In this document: piece after piece, positions 1 to 8,959 of the stretch
Layout of the letters: every line of letters begins with the position of its first letter
Position numbering within the stretch: the first letter of the stretch is position 1
Assembly: GCA_003243425.1 (NCBI GenBank)
Contig: QFQP01000035.1
Span: 12,652-76,651 of the forward strand
DNA: 64,000 bases
Direction of reading: 5' to 3'
Origin: Archangium gephyra
GTDB lineage: Bacteria; Myxococcota; Myxococcia; Myxococcales; Myxococcaceae
The notes under the pieces: generated by a model
The model's input: only the letters and a program-made list of their open reading frames with translations
The model's database searches: none
What the model was told of the DNA's origin: nothing
Program-made: the position numbers and the translations under genes

Positions 1-606
1 GAGCCCGAAGCTCTTCAACTTCGAGGGGCTGGTGACCACGTGGTACTGCTTGAGCTCGCCGCCCATGGGGTTGACTTCGATGACGCCCGGCACCGCGCGA
101 ATCTTGGGCACCACTTCCCAGTCGAGCATGGTGCGCAGCTGCATCGCCGAGTGGTCGCCGGTCTCGCTGCGCACCACGAAGATGTAGATTTCACCCAGGC
201 CCGTCGACACCGGCGCCAGCTGCGGCGGCGGCACGAACGCGGGCAGGTCGGCGGTCACTTCGCGCAGCCGCTCGCTGACCAGCTGTCGGGCGAACCACAC
301 GTCCATCGAGTCGTCGAACACCACCGTCACCGCCGAGAGGCCGGGGCGGCTGACGCTGCGCAGCTCCGAGAGTCGTGGCAGGCCGTTGAACGCCAGCTCG
401 ATGGGCGCGGTCACCATGCGCTCCACTTCGATGGGCGAGAGGCCCGGCGCCTCGGTCAACACCGCGACCTGCACGGTGCTGACGTCGGGCATGGCGTCGA
501 TGGGCAGGCGCGCGGCAGCGAACCCACCGGCGACGAGCAACACCAGCAGGCCGCCGGCAACACCCGTGCGGTACTGAACACTCAGGGCAACGAGACGGGA
601 CAACAT
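1..606 (-). CDS. Heavy-metal-type RND efflux pump, inner-membrane subunit (CzcA/CusA family), N-terminal part
   Basis: Reading the minus strand from the ATG at 606 gives 202 codons that run off the left edge without a stop. The product opens with a short cytoplasmic end and one hydrophobic helix (residues about 16-33). It continues with the family's typical porter-domain start: PIDAMPDVSTVQV, then APGLSPIEVE, PIELAFNGLP and RQLVSERL. These match the start of heavy-metal RND pumps of about 1,000 or more residues, which export metal ions from periplasm or cytoplasm through a TolC-like channel. The start lies one base after the stop of the membrane-fusion gene (608-1792), so it is the third gene of a channel, adaptor, pump operon. 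The metal specificity (Cu/Ag versus Zn/Co/Cd) cannot be read because the transmembrane signature residues lie outside the window. Confidence 0.93.
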   Translation of the reverse strand, partial: MLSRLVALSVQYRTGVAGGLLVLLVAGGFAAARLPIDAMPDVSTVQVAVLTEAPGLSPIEVERMVTAPIELAFNGLPRLSELRSVSRPGLSAVTVVFDDSMDVWFARQLVSERLREVTADLPAFVPPPQLAPVSTGLGEIYIFVVRSETGDHSAMQLRTMLDWEVVPKIRAVPGVIEVNPMGGELKQYHVVTSPSKLKSFGL

Positions 607-607
607 G

Positions 608-1792
608 TCAGCGGAAGACCTCTGCCTTGAGCGCGAGCACGCCGCTGGTCACGACCTTCTCGCCGGCCTTGAGGCCCTCGAGCACCGCCACGTCTTCGGT
701 GTCTTCCGGCCCGAGCTTGATGTTGCGCGGCTCGACGGCGTCGCTGCCGGCCTCGACGAACACCGTGGGCTTGCCGTCGATGCGGGTGACCGCCGACTTG
801 GGAATGGTGAGCCGCGTGTCGCGCGGCCCCGAGGTGTGAATGATGGCCGTGACCGAGAGGCCCGAGCGCAGGCGGCCGTCGGGGTTCTCCAGCTGCACAC
901 GCGCGGTGCCAGCGCGCTTCTCACGGTCGATGGCCTCCGACACGTGCGCCACCGTGCCCTCGTAGCTGTGCTGCCGGTCGGCCGGGAGGCGGATCTCGAC
1001 CTTGTCTCCTTCGTTCACGCCAGGCACGTCGCGCTCGAAGACCGTGAGTTCCACCCACACGTGCTTCTGATCGGCCACCGTGGCCACCGTGTCGGTCGGG
1101 CCGACCGTCTGACCGCGCATGGTCTTCATTTCGACGATGCGGCCGGCGATGGGGCTCTTCAACTTGAGCACGCCCAGCTCGCCACCCACGGTGCCGCCCA
1201 GGGCTTCGACCGTCTTCTCGGCGGCCACGCGTTCGGCGGTGAGCCCTTCGAGGTTGGCCTGCGCAAACTGCGCGTCACGCTCGGCGCTGACCTTCGCGTC
1301 GGCCAGCTTGCGCTCACGCTCGGCGTCGATCTTCGCGACCTGTTCACGCGCGCGCGCCTTGAGCACCTCGGCCTGCGCGCGACCCAGCTCGACCGATTCG
1401 AGCTCGGCGATGACCTCACCGGCCTGCACGTCTTCGCCTTCGACCTTGTTCACGGTGCGCAGCCGGCCCTCGATGCGGGCGCCGAGGGCGGCCACGCGGC
1501 GGGCGTCCCACGTCACTTCACCGGTGACGTAGAGGTTGGGCGTCAACATCGTCTCTTCGGCGGCGGCGAAGGTGATCTTCTCGCGCGTGGCGAAGGCGCT
1601 CGGGTACTTGATGACGCCGTCTTCCAGCCACGGCGTGGAGTGCTCGACGGCGGCGGGCGCGGCTTCGGGCCGGGTGGCGTTCTTCACCACGATGCCGACG
1701 ATGATGGCGGCGACGACGGCGCCAACGCCGATGACCAACACCTTCTTCTTCTGAGCCGGCAACTGCGGAGGGGGCATGGTGGACGCGGTCAT
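608..1792 (-). CDS. RND efflux periplasmic adaptor (membrane fusion protein, CzcB/CusB type)
   Basis: This 394-residue adaptor links the inner-membrane pump to the outer-membrane channel. An N-terminal signal anchor (about residues 18-38) follows a short basic stretch. The lipoyl half-motifs are visible: the first around GARIEGRLRTVNKVEGEDV (about 104-122) and the second around LKSPIAGRIVEMKT (about 211-224). A charged helical hairpin lies between them, and the C-terminal beta-barrel and membrane-proximal domains follow. Its ATG overlaps the stop of the channel gene by four bases (ATGA), and its stop lies one base before the pump ATG, which indicates a translationally coupled tripartite operon. 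No Met-rich or His-rich metal-binding tail is visible, so the substrate is not resolved. Confidence 0.93.
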   Translation of the reverse strand: MTASTMPPPQLPAQKKKVLVIGVGAVVAAIIVGIVVKNATRPEAAPAAVEHSTPWLEDGVIKYPSAFATREKITFAAAEETMLTPNLYVTGEVTWDARRVAALGARIEGRLRTVNKVEGEDVQAGEVIAELESVELGRAQAEVLKARAREQVAKIDAERERKLADAKVSAERDAQFAQANLEGLTAERVAAEKTVEALGGTVGGELGVLKLKSPIAGRIVEMKTMRGQTVGPTDTVATVADQKHVWVELTVFERDVPGVNEGDKVEIRLPADRQHSYEGTVAHVSEAIDREKRAGTARVQLENPDGRLRSGLSVTAIIHTSGPRDTRLTIPKSAVTRIDGKPTVFVEAGSDAVEPRNIKLGPEDTEDVAVLEGLKAGEKVVTSGVLALKAEVFR

Positions 1793-3027
1793 TTGTTCAA
1801 ACCTCCCGAAGCGCGCTGCAGTTCGACCCAGTCCGACCAGGCCGCCGACAACGTTTCAATTTGTTCGCGCTCGAGACGGAGCACGTCGCGAGCCGCGGTG
1901 GTGAGACGGAAGACGTCGAAGCGGCCGGCGCGCCAGCCCTGCTCGATGAGCTCCTGGGTGCGGCGCGCGCTGGGCAACGCCTGGGTGGCGAGCACCGCGA
2001 CCTGCTGCCGGCGCGCTTCGTAGCTGCGGCGGGCGACGGCGACTTCACGGGCCACGCGGCGCAGCTGCGCCTGCAACCGCGCCTTCTCGGTTTCCTGCTG
2101 GGCGCGCGCCACGGCCTGCGGGCCCTGGTTGCGCTGCACGGGGAGCTCGAGCGCCAGGCCCGCGTAGAGGAAGCCCGGCGAAGCCGGCGCCACGTCGAGG
2201 CCGAGGTTGAGGCCCAGCTTGGGGAAGCCCTCGCGCGCGAGCCGGCTCTCCATGGTCTCCAGCAGCGCGAGGCGCGCCTTCACCACCGCGAGCTCCGGGC
2301 GGTTCTCGAGCGCGCGCTCCACCAGCTCCTGCTCGCTGGGCGCCGCCGAAGGCTCGAGCGCGGTGGCCTTGAGCTCCCAGACGGTGCCGGGCTCGGCGTC
2401 GAGCACGTTGGTGAGCTCGAGGCGCGCGGTCTGCTGCAGGCGCTGCGCTTCGATGAGGTCCCGCTCGGCCGACGCCACCTCGACCTGCACGGTCGTCATT
2501 TCAGGTTCGCCGGCCACGCCAGCCGAAACGCGCTCGCGCGCGGCATCGGCCACGCGCTTCTGCACTGCCAGCGCCTCCTGAATCCGTTCGACGCGTTGAT
2601 CCGACAGCAGCACGTCGATGTACGCGACCCACGCCCGGGCCGCGGCGCGCCGGCGTTCCCAGTCGAGCTCGGCCCTGGCGACCTCCACGCGGCGGTTGGC
2701 TTCTTCGACGCGCGCGAAGCCTGCGCCCGACACCTCGATGTCGCCGTTGATGCCGACGTTGTAGCCGTTGCGCGGGTCCACCGGAGAGCCCGGGAGCTCG
2801 ATCACCAGCGGCCGGTAGTCGGCGAAGATTCGCGGGTTGGTCGGCAGAAACACGCCAGCGCCCACGCGCGTCGCGTCAGCCTCGTCGACCACGCGCGCTG
2901 CCAGTTGCACTTCGGGGGAGCGCTCACGCGCGCGTTCGACGGCCTGCTCGAGCGTCAACGTCTCGGCGCTCGCCGGAAGCGCCAGCAACGCGCTCGCAAG
3001 AACCAAGGTTTTCTCTAAGGATTGCAT
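1789..3027 (-). CDS. TolC-like outer-membrane efflux channel (CzcC/CusC type)
   Basis: This is the outer-membrane channel of the RND system, about 412 residues from the ATG at 3027. The N-terminus is a clean signal peptide (LVLASALLALPASA, then ETLTLEQAVERARERSPEV), which is the usual opening of the outer-membrane efflux protein family. Two long alpha-helical repeats rich in R, E, A and L follow, consistent with the periplasmic tunnel. A longer start exists at TTG 3057. It has an AGGAGG about 13 bases upstream, whereas the ATG has no clear ribosome binding site, so the start is uncertain by ten codons. It is the first gene of the efflux operon and is divergent from the small membrane genes at 3134. 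Confidence 0.9.
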   Translation of the reverse strand: MQSLEKTLVLASALLALPASAETLTLEQAVERARERSPEVQLAARVVDEADATRVGAGVFLPTNPRIFADYRPLVIELPGSPVDPRNGYNVGINGDIEVSGAGFARVEEANRRVEVARAELDWERRRAAARAWVAYIDVLLSDQRVERIQEALAVQKRVADAARERVSAGVAGEPEMTTVQVEVASAERDLIEAQRLQQTARLELTNVLDAEPGTVWELKATALEPSAAPSEQELVERALENRPELAVVKARLALLETMESRLAREGFPKLGLNLGLDVAPASPGFLYAGLALELPVQRNQGPQAVARAQQETEKARLQAQLRRVAREVAVARRSYEARRQQVAVLATQALPSARRTQELIEQGWRAGRFDVFRLTTAARDVLRLEREQIETLSAAWSDWVELQRASGGLNK

Positions 3028-3133
3028 CGAATGCTTCTGGGGAAGTTGGGACAGCAAAGGAAAGAGGAACCCTCCTAACGAGGAATTCCGTCACTGCAAA
3101 CCCTTCAACTGCTCGGCACGTGCGCTGCAACTG

Positions 3134-3535
3134 ATGGCCGTCATGACGCCCGGAGTGGACGACAGGACACAGGTGCTGCGCGTGAGCCTGAAAACGGAGG
3201 CCGCGTTATTGCGGAGTTGGCTCGCGCGTCGCGACGAATTGGCGTTGCGCCGACGGGAGGCGCCGCTGGTCGCGCGCCGGTACCGACGTGAGTTGTTGTC
3301 GCGCGATGTGAGCCGGCTCGAGCGGGAGATCTCGGCGCTGGAGCGTCAACCGCGCACGTTCGGCAGCGCCACGTCGGTGGTGCTGGGTGGTGTTCGCGGG
3401 GTGTTGCTCTCGGCCGCCGGGCTGACGTGGGTGACGGGTCTGTCACTGGCCACGCCGTCGGGCCGCTTCGACGACCCGCTGCGCCTGGTCGCGATGCTGG
3501 TCGTGCCGTTGGTCATCTGGGGAGCGCGTCGATGA
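3134..3535 (+). CDS. Small two-helix membrane protein, unknown function (pair member 1)
   Basis: This 133-residue protein belongs to no family I recognise. The first 75 residues are a strongly charged, Arg/Glu/Leu-rich helix, likely a coiled coil. Two hydrophobic segments follow (about 79-101 and 112-130), ending in a short WGARR tail. A second ATG nine bases downstream could also be the start. The stop overlaps the next ATG in an ATGA junction, so the two proteins are probably made in fixed ratio. They share an architecture of a charged helix followed by two membrane segments, which suggests that they form a pair. It is divergent from the efflux operon. Confidence 0.6.
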   Translation: MAVMTPGVDDRTQVLRVSLKTEAALLRSWLARRDELALRRREAPLVARRYRRELLSRDVSRLEREISALERQPRTFGSATSVVLGGVRGVLLSAAGLTWVTGLSLATPSGRFDDPLRLVAMLVVPLVIWGARR

Positions 3536-3921
3536 GCGCTGATCAGCAGAGCGTACCCGCGCTGCAGAAGGAGGTGGCGCAGCTGTGGGAGGCGTATCGC
3601 CGGGGCGCCGACACCGTGCCGCTGGTGGTGCCTTCGGAAGAAGCCGCCGCCCTGCGCGCCCTCGAGGAGCGGCATGGCGAGTTGATGCGTCAGCGCGACG
3701 TGCTGCGCGCCCACCGCAAGCAGCGCAGCGTCGCGATGCTACCGCGGAGCGCGGTGTTCGGCGCCATCGCGTCGGTCATCGGCACCGTCACCGGGGCCGC
3801 GGTCTGCGTGTGGGCCACGCCGATGGTGGCCGAGTGGTCTGCCGACGGTTCGCCGGAGCTCGGGCTGGGGCTGGTGGCGGCGAGCCTGGTGGGCCTGGTG
3901 ATCAGCCTGCGCCGCGCCTGA
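3532..3921 (+). CDS. Small two-helix membrane protein, unknown function (pair member 2)
   Basis: This 129-residue protein has a charged, helical N-terminal half (about residues 1-70, Glu/Arg/Leu-rich). Two hydrophobic helices follow (about 75-95 and 107-126), with a short basic end (LRRA). The ATG overlaps the stop of the preceding gene by four bases. No catalytic motif or known family is apparent. Its layout resembles its partner at 3134-3535 despite little visible sequence identity. The gene ends directly against the convergent AraC/VOC gene. Confidence 0.6.
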   Translation: MSADQQSVPALQKEVAQLWEAYRRGADTVPLVVPSEEAAALRALEERHGELMRQRDVLRAHRKQRSVAMLPRSAVFGAIASVIGTVTGAAVCVWATPMVAEWSADGSPELGLGLVAASLVGLVISLRRA

Positions 3922-5013
3922 TCAATGCTGCGCGAAGAACACGAAGTTGCCCGCAGGGTCCTGCACGATGACTTCGTGCGCGCCATAGAAGGTGGTGCGG
4001 TCGGGAATCGCGCGGGGCCAGTCGGCGAGCTGCTTCTTGATGACCTCGAGATTGTCCACGTCGATGTACAGCGTCGCCCGTGAGGCCTTCGCCATCGGCG
4101 GCACGTCGCGGGCGACCGACGCCACGCTCTGCAGCATCACCTGCGTTCCGCCGCGCTTGAGAATGACGAAGCCGAGCGTGTCGCCTTCGGGCACTTCGGT
4201 GACGCGCTCGAAGCCCAGCTTCTGTTCGTAGAACGGCAGGCACTGCTCGATGGAATCGACGATGAGGTTCGCGGTGATGGCTTTCATGCGACCCTGGCCT
4301 GCCGGACCGTAGAGCGAATGGATTGGAAGAATGGAACCTGCGTCTGCGCGTACCTCCGTCGCGGTGACGCCCACCAGCAGCCGCAGCTCCCGCGCGAGGT
4401 GCGACTGATCGGCGTACCCGAGCGCCGCTGCCACGTCGGCGAGCGGTTGATCAGAGCCCTGCAGGCTGATCAGCGTGTGCTGCATGCGCGCCACACACGC
4501 GAACTGCCTGGGCGAGAGCCCCACGTGCGCTTCGAAGACCCGACGCAGGTGTTGGCGCGACCACCCGAGCGACCCGGCGACGGCCGCCGTGGTGTGGCCT
4601 GCGCTCAGCAGGCGCACTGCGTGTTCGATGCGCGGCGAACGTTCTTCGGCACGACGAAGCAGCGCGCGGCTCAGCTCGTCGACGGAGCGCGCGCGTTCGA
4701 GTTCGTCGAAGCGACCGAGGTCACGCAACGCGATGATCTGGTCCGTCAGCTCGTGCAGCGGCACCCCGAGAAAGCGTGACGCCGCGCCCGGCTTGAAGCG
4801 CACGGACAGGTACGACGCCGCGGCGCCGGGTGTGACGCGTGGCTTCGTCATCGCGCCGACCACGCGGCCACGACCGGTCCGAAGGTCGACGAGGATGTCC
4901 ACGCAGCCGTCGGGCAACACGCGCTGCGCACGGCTCGCGGTCGACTCGAGCCGCCAGAAGCGGTCGACGCTCGAGCGCAACCCGCGGCCGGGAACGACTT
5001 CGAGGTACGGCAT
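3922..5013 (-). CDS. AraC-family regulator fused to a C-terminal VOC (glyoxalase-like) domain
   Basis: One uninterrupted 363-residue frame joins two domains. Residues about 1-110 form an AraC sensory region of the type with a VLPDGCVDI motif. Residues about 128-222 form the double helix-turn-helix, with WSRQHLRRVFEAHVGLSPRQF and LADVAAALGYADQSHLAREL. After a short linker, residues 246-363 form a vicinal-oxygen-chelate domain (FYEQKLGFERV early, VQDPAGNFVFFAQH at the end). VOC domains bind small ligands or metals, so the fusion may be a ligand-sensing regulator or a bifunctional resistance protein; that is inference. An internal ATG at residue 243 could yield the VOC domain alone. The gene start overlaps the stop of the DUF2277 gene (TGATG). 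Confidence 0.85.
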   Translation of the reverse strand: MPYLEVVPGRGLRSSVDRFWRLESTASRAQRVLPDGCVDILVDLRTGRGRVVGAMTKPRVTPGAAASYLSVRFKPGAASRFLGVPLHELTDQIIALRDLGRFDELERARSVDELSRALLRRAEERSPRIEHAVRLLSAGHTTAAVAGSLGWSRQHLRRVFEAHVGLSPRQFACVARMQHTLISLQGSDQPLADVAAALGYADQSHLARELRLLVGVTATEVRADAGSILPIHSLYGPAGQGRMKAITANLIVDSIEQCLPFYEQKLGFERVTEVPEGDTLGFVILKRGGTQVMLQSVASVARDVPPMAKASRATLYIDVDNLEVIKKQLADWPRAIPDRTTFYGAHEVIVQDPAGNFVFFAQH

Positions 5014-5309
5014 CAGCTCGTCGCCAGCAGCCGTTTCCGCATCTGTTCGTCGCGCTTCTGACCGCGCTCCCTGGCCTTCAACTTCTCGGTCTCGCGGTCT
5101 CTGGGAGGGCCGTGCACCTCGAGCGAGGCGAACAGCTCTTCGGTCGCTGCGTGCACCTTGCGAATGGCGCGCTCGAACGCCGCTTCGTTCGCCTTCGAGG
5201 GCTTGTTCATGCCCGACAACTTGCGCACGTACTGCACCGCCGAAGCGTGAATCTCATCGGCCGTCGCGGGCGGCTCGAAGTGAAGCAACGTCTTGATGTT
5301 CCGGCACAT
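5013..5309 (-). CDS. DUF2277 family protein
   Basis: This small protein of 98 residues begins MCRNIKTLLHFEPPATADEI and contains YVRKLSGMNKPSKANEAAF. Both are the hallmark of DUF2277, a widespread bacterial family of unknown function that is often near stress or regulatory genes. No signal peptide or membrane segment is seen, and the C-terminus is highly charged. It lies directly upstream of the AraC/VOC gene with a one-base TGATG overlap, so the two are co-expressed. Confidence 0.85.
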   Translation of the reverse strand: MCRNIKTLLHFEPPATADEIHASAVQYVRKLSGMNKPSKANEAAFERAIRKVHAATEELFASLEVHGPPRDRETEKLKARERGQKRDEQMRKRLLATS

Positions 5310-5386
5310 GCCCGGGGTGATAGCGCCGCCACGATTCTTTTCTCAACGCCCGACGGTCCGGGGTTTGCTTCGCGCTGCCCGAACGT

Positions 5387-7392
5387 ATGCGCGCCCTTTC
5401 TTTCCTGAGCCTCGTCGTCGTCGTGAGCCTCGGCGCCTGCCGTGATCGCGCGGTGTTGGGCGCGAACGGCGAGCTGCGCGCGCAGCCGGAGCGCATCGAT
5501 TTTCCGTCGGCGTGGGTCGGTCATCGCGCCACCGCGGTCGTGACGCTCGAGAACGCCGGGCGCCGCTCCATCGAAGTGGCGTTGACGACTTCGGCCCGTT
5601 CGAGCTCGACGCCTCGCGGGTCGTCTCGGGCGGTGACGCAGCGCAGCTCGAGGTGACGTTCGTGGCGGTCGCGGTCGGCGTGGTCGACGGGGTGTTGAAG
5701 GTCTCTGCCGAAGGCCAGTCGATCGACGTGCCGCTGCACGCCGAGGCGCGTGAAGTGCCCCCCTGTGTGGCCAGCGACTGTCACGTGGCCACGTTCGACC
5801 CGGCGCTCGGCGCGTGTGTGGAGGTCGTCGGCGACGAAGGTGCGGCCTGCGGTCGCGACGACGCGTGCGTGTTGAATGGTGCCTGCCGCGCCGGCGAGTG
5901 CGTCGGTGACGCGCGTGACTGTGATGACGGCAACGTGTGCACCACCGACACCTGCAGCGCGAGCCGAGGCTGCCTCCACGCGGAGCGCAGCTGTGAGGCC
6001 TCGACCAACCCCTGCCAGGTGCCGGTGTGCGACCCGGTGAGCGGCTGCGGCGTGGCGCCGGCCGTCGACGGTGCGTCGTGTGGCCCGAACGACTGCACGA
6101 CCGCGCACGTGTGCATCGCCGGTGCGTGCGTCGAGCGACCTTCACCCGACGGTTCGCAATGTGGTGCCCCGCCGAGCTGTCGTGCGCCGAGCACCTGTTC
6201 GAGCGGCGCGTGCGTCGCCGGCCCGGCCATCGTTCAGCAGCCCGCGTGGCGCTACGTGCCCGACCCAGGTCACCACCTCTCGTTTCTCGGGCACGTCGAC
6301 AACGACGGCAACGTCTACGCCGTCGAGACGTGGCTGACCGACGACACCGGCGAGCAGGACGCGCTGTTGACCGAGCTGCTGTCCTTCTCTCCGACCGGGA
6401 GTCTGCGCTTCCGCCGCGACGTCACCCGGGGCTGCGAGGCCTGCCGCCATGGCGTCGACTTCGCCATCGACACGCCGGGCCGCCGGCTCTTCATGAAGGT
6501 GCGCAAGGAGCTCATCGCCTTCTCGCTGTCCGACGGGCAGGAGCTGTGGCGGCTCGACGTGACCTCCGGCGTGCCGGTGTACGAGCCGCTGCCGAGCGGC
6601 CTGGGCTCGTTCTCGATTTCGGCGCCGCTGCTCATCGGCTCTGACGGCGTGGGCGTGCCGGTGCTCGAAGGGCAGGGCAGTCATCACGGGTACGTGCGCG
6701 TGTACGACCGCGCGTCGGGGACGCTGCGCTGGCAGTTCCACCGCAAGGGCCACCTCTACGGGCCCGGGGTGACCGCGGCCGGTGAGCTCTGGTTGTCGAC
6801 GGCAGACTGCTGGGCGCCGGCCGGTGAAATGGCGCGCGTGGCACCCGATGGAACCACGTTGAGCACGCGCTTCATTTCGTGGACGCCTTCCATCTACGGC
6901 GACCGTTCGGCCTACGGCTACTTCGACGGCAAGACGCAGCGCCTCGACGACGCGTACACCTTTCACGATCTCTCACCGGCCCTGGGCCAGCCGTACGCGA
7001 GCGGGGCCACGTACGTGAGCGGCGACCAGTTCGTCTTCCTCGATCAACAGCGCGACACCGTGGCCTCGGTGAACCTCGCGGCGGGCACGCGCACGAACAT
7101 CACCGAGGCTCGCGCCGTCACCGCGGTGCGGCTGCTGCGCAGCGGTGGCATCGGGTGGGCAGGGCAGGTCAGCGACGGCGGCTACGTACGCGCCATCAGC
7201 GCCGATGGTGGCTCGCTCTACGACTGCGAGGTGTCAGCGCCGCCGAACGGCTCGATGTCCTTCGTGCAGGGCCGGCTCTACGCAGGCTCCGACGGCACGC
7301 TGGTGGTCTACGAGACGCCCGGCCTCGACGCGTCGCCGCGCGGTTGGGTGAGCGACCGGGGCTCTCCGGAGCGTGGCGGGCGAGCACGTTGA
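5387..7392 (+). CDS. Cys-rich lipoprotein with ASH-like domain and beta-propeller, apparent -1 base frameshift
   Basis: The ATG at 5387 opens a lipoprotein signal peptide with lipobox VSLGAC. An immunoglobulin-like (ASH/HYDIN-type) domain follows (IDFPSAWVG, VTLENAGRRSIEV). Near 5585-5595 the frame is lost and continues in another frame (FGPFELDASRVVSGG and onward) to the stop at 7392. The total length is 668 codons plus two bases, consistent with one missing base. Downstream is a Cys-rich stretch of short CxxxxC repeats typical of myxobacterial and slime-mould-like lipoproteins. A PQQ/pyrrolo-type beta-propeller region follows (GHVDNDGNVYAVETWL, LIAFSLSDGQELW). It is probably surface or periplasmic; its function is unknown. 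Because the rest of the frame is intact, a base-call error is as likely as a real mutation. Confidence 0.75.
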
Positions 7393-7401
7393 GGGGGTTC
7401 G

Positions 7402-7456
7402 TCGCTTCGTCGATGCGGCCCCCCCCGGGGAACCGGCACCCGCATCGACGAAGCGA
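7402..7456. terminator. Perfect 17-bp inverted repeat between convergent-free genes, possible terminator or structured RNA
   Basis: The left arm at 7402-7418 (TCGCTTCGTCGATGCGG) is exactly complementary to 7440-7456. The 21-base loop contains a run of eight C followed by four G. It begins ten bases after the propeller-lipoprotein stop and ends 51 bases before the LuxR-type gene. The right side is followed only by a short T run (GGTTTGAG), so it is not a textbook rho-independent terminator. The position still suits transcript termination or 3' stabilisation of the lipoprotein mRNA. Confidence 0.55.
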
Positions 7457-7507
7457 GGTTTGAGCATCTGCTGCGACGTGTGAAAGTCACATCAGGGGTT
7501 TCCCTGA

Positions 7508-8392
7508 ATGCTCCCGCCGCGCACGGTTTCCAACCAGGTGGTGGAGATGGTCGTCGAGGCCGCCGACCGCGGCGGGGTCCCACTCCACGAGCTCATCGAC
7601 ACCCTCTCCATCGACCCGACGGCGCTGCGGCTGCGCAAGCACCGGCTCGACTGGGAAGACTTTGTGGTGCTCGTCGAACGGCTCGAAGGTCGCGTGGGGC
7701 CCGCGCGGCTCGACGCGCTGTGCGCCCAGTTGCCTTCCCTGGCGCCCTCGGGGCGACGGCTGCTGGGGGTGTTCGTCAGCGAGCGGCTGCTGTACCGCTT
7801 CGTCAATCAGCTGCTGGGGCCGACGAGCTACCCGATGATTCACACCACGTGGACTGAGGAAGGAAACGTGGGCCACCTGCGGCTGCGGCTGCGCGACGGC
7901 CTGAGCGGCTCGCGCACCGTGTTCCGGATCTTCAGCGGGGCGCTGGCGGCGATGCCGCTGTTCATCGGTCACCCGCAGCCCTCCGTACGCCATCAGCTCA
8001 CCGCGCGCGGCGGCGATTACTGGGTGCAACTGCCGAAAGACGAAGGGCTCCGCGCCCGGTTGCAACGGGCCACGCAGCTCGCCGACTGGGACGTGCTCCT
8101 CGAGACGCTGGAGGAAGACAAGTCGCGCTTCCTCGAAGCGAACGAAGCCATGTGGCGCAGCCGTGAACACGTGCTCGACACCAAATTGAACGCTGCGCAG
8201 GCGCGCTGGTCGCTCACACCGCGCCAGCTCGAGGTGCTGTCGGGCCTGGCGCTCGGGCTGTCGAACAAGGCGCTCATGGAGGAGCTCGGTTGCTCGGTGA
8301 AGACCATCGAGACGCACGTGACCGAGCTGCTGCGGCGCTCGGGCTCTGAATCGCGGCTCTCGCTGGTGGCCACCTTCTGGCGCGAGCTGTGA
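7508..8392 (+). CDS. LuxR/GerE-type transcriptional regulator
   Basis: This 294-residue regulator carries a C-terminal GerE helix-turn-helix at about residues 233-290. The region reads LTPRQLEVLSGLALGLSNKALMEEL in overlapping parts, then CSVKTIETHVTELLRRSGSESR, with the canonical KTIETHV recognition helix. The N-terminal 230 residues have no receiver Asp pocket, autoinducer domain or PAS motif that I recognise, so the input signal is unknown. The upstream side holds the perfect inverted repeat at 7402-7456. The downstream gene (8435) is on the same strand after 42 bases with its own ribosome binding site. Confidence 0.85.
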   Translation: MLPPRTVSNQVVEMVVEAADRGGVPLHELIDTLSIDPTALRLRKHRLDWEDFVVLVERLEGRVGPARLDALCAQLPSLAPSGRRLLGVFVSERLLYRFVNQLLGPTSYPMIHTTWTEEGNVGHLRLRLRDGLSGSRTVFRIFSGALAAMPLFIGHPQPSVRHQLTARGGDYWVQLPKDEGLRARLQRATQLADWDVLLETLEEDKSRFLEANEAMWRSREHVLDTKLNAAQARWSLTPRQLEVLSGLALGLSNKALMEELGCSVKTIETHVTELLRRSGSESRLSLVATFWREL

Positions 8393-8434
8393 AGTCGTAT
8401 CGTCTCGGGCGCCGTCTTCGACAGGAGCCGCGCC

Positions 8435-8959
8435 ATGCCGATCCCCGCTCGTCTTCGCCCGCCGGACCTCGACGCTGAAGAAGTGCACCGCTTCTGCGGC
8501 CTGTGTGACGACATCGAGACCGGCGTCATCGACGGTGCCGACGTGAGCGCGCTGCTGGCCAAGTGGAACGCGCGCGCGAACCGGCGCTACCAGCCGCGCG
8601 AGTTCGCCGACTACTACGGCGCCACCGACAAGCTGGCCTTCGTGAGTGAGGCGCTGCTGCCGCGGCCCACGCGCCTCGACGACCTGCGCGCCGACGAAGT
8701 GCTTTCGGTGCTCGAAGACGTGCGCAACGCGACGCTGCCCGAGCAGTACAACTCGTATTTCCTGACGTGGCTCGACGTGCAGTTCCCCAACGCCGACGTG
8801 TCAGACCTCATCTACTGGCCGGACCAGTGGTTCGACGTGAGCGAGGCGCTCGATGAAGACCTGAGCGCGGCGCAGCTGTTGTGCGCCCTCATGGAGCGCA
8901 CCGGGCGAAAACTGCCGGGAGCGGTGCACGTCGAGCTCCCGTGGCCGGTGCCGAAGTGA
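8435..8959 (+). CDS. Hypothetical acidic cytoplasmic protein
   Basis: This 174-residue soluble protein is rich in Asp, Glu, Leu and aromatic residues, without signal peptide or membrane segment. A good ribosome binding site (AGGAG, seven bases upstream) supports the ATG at 8435. I recognise no family. The YYGATDKLAFVSEALL and FPNADVSDLIYWPDQW segments suggest a compact alpha-helical domain. It sits downstream of the LuxR-type gene and is convergent and abutting with livH. Confidence 0.7.
   Translation: MPIPARLRPPDLDAEEVHRFCGLCDDIETGVIDGADVSALLAKWNARANRRYQPREFADYYGATDKLAFVSEALLPRPTRLDDLRADEVLSVLEDVRNATLPEQYNSYFLTWLDVQFPNADVSDLIYWPDQWFDVSEALDEDLSAAQLLCALMERTGRKLPGAVHVELPWPVPK

Noticed and set aside
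605..2023. Long plus-strand frame opposite the efflux adaptor
   Set aside because: It is antisense to a clear membrane fusion protein and adjacent channel gene, has no recognisable domain and no ribosome binding site.
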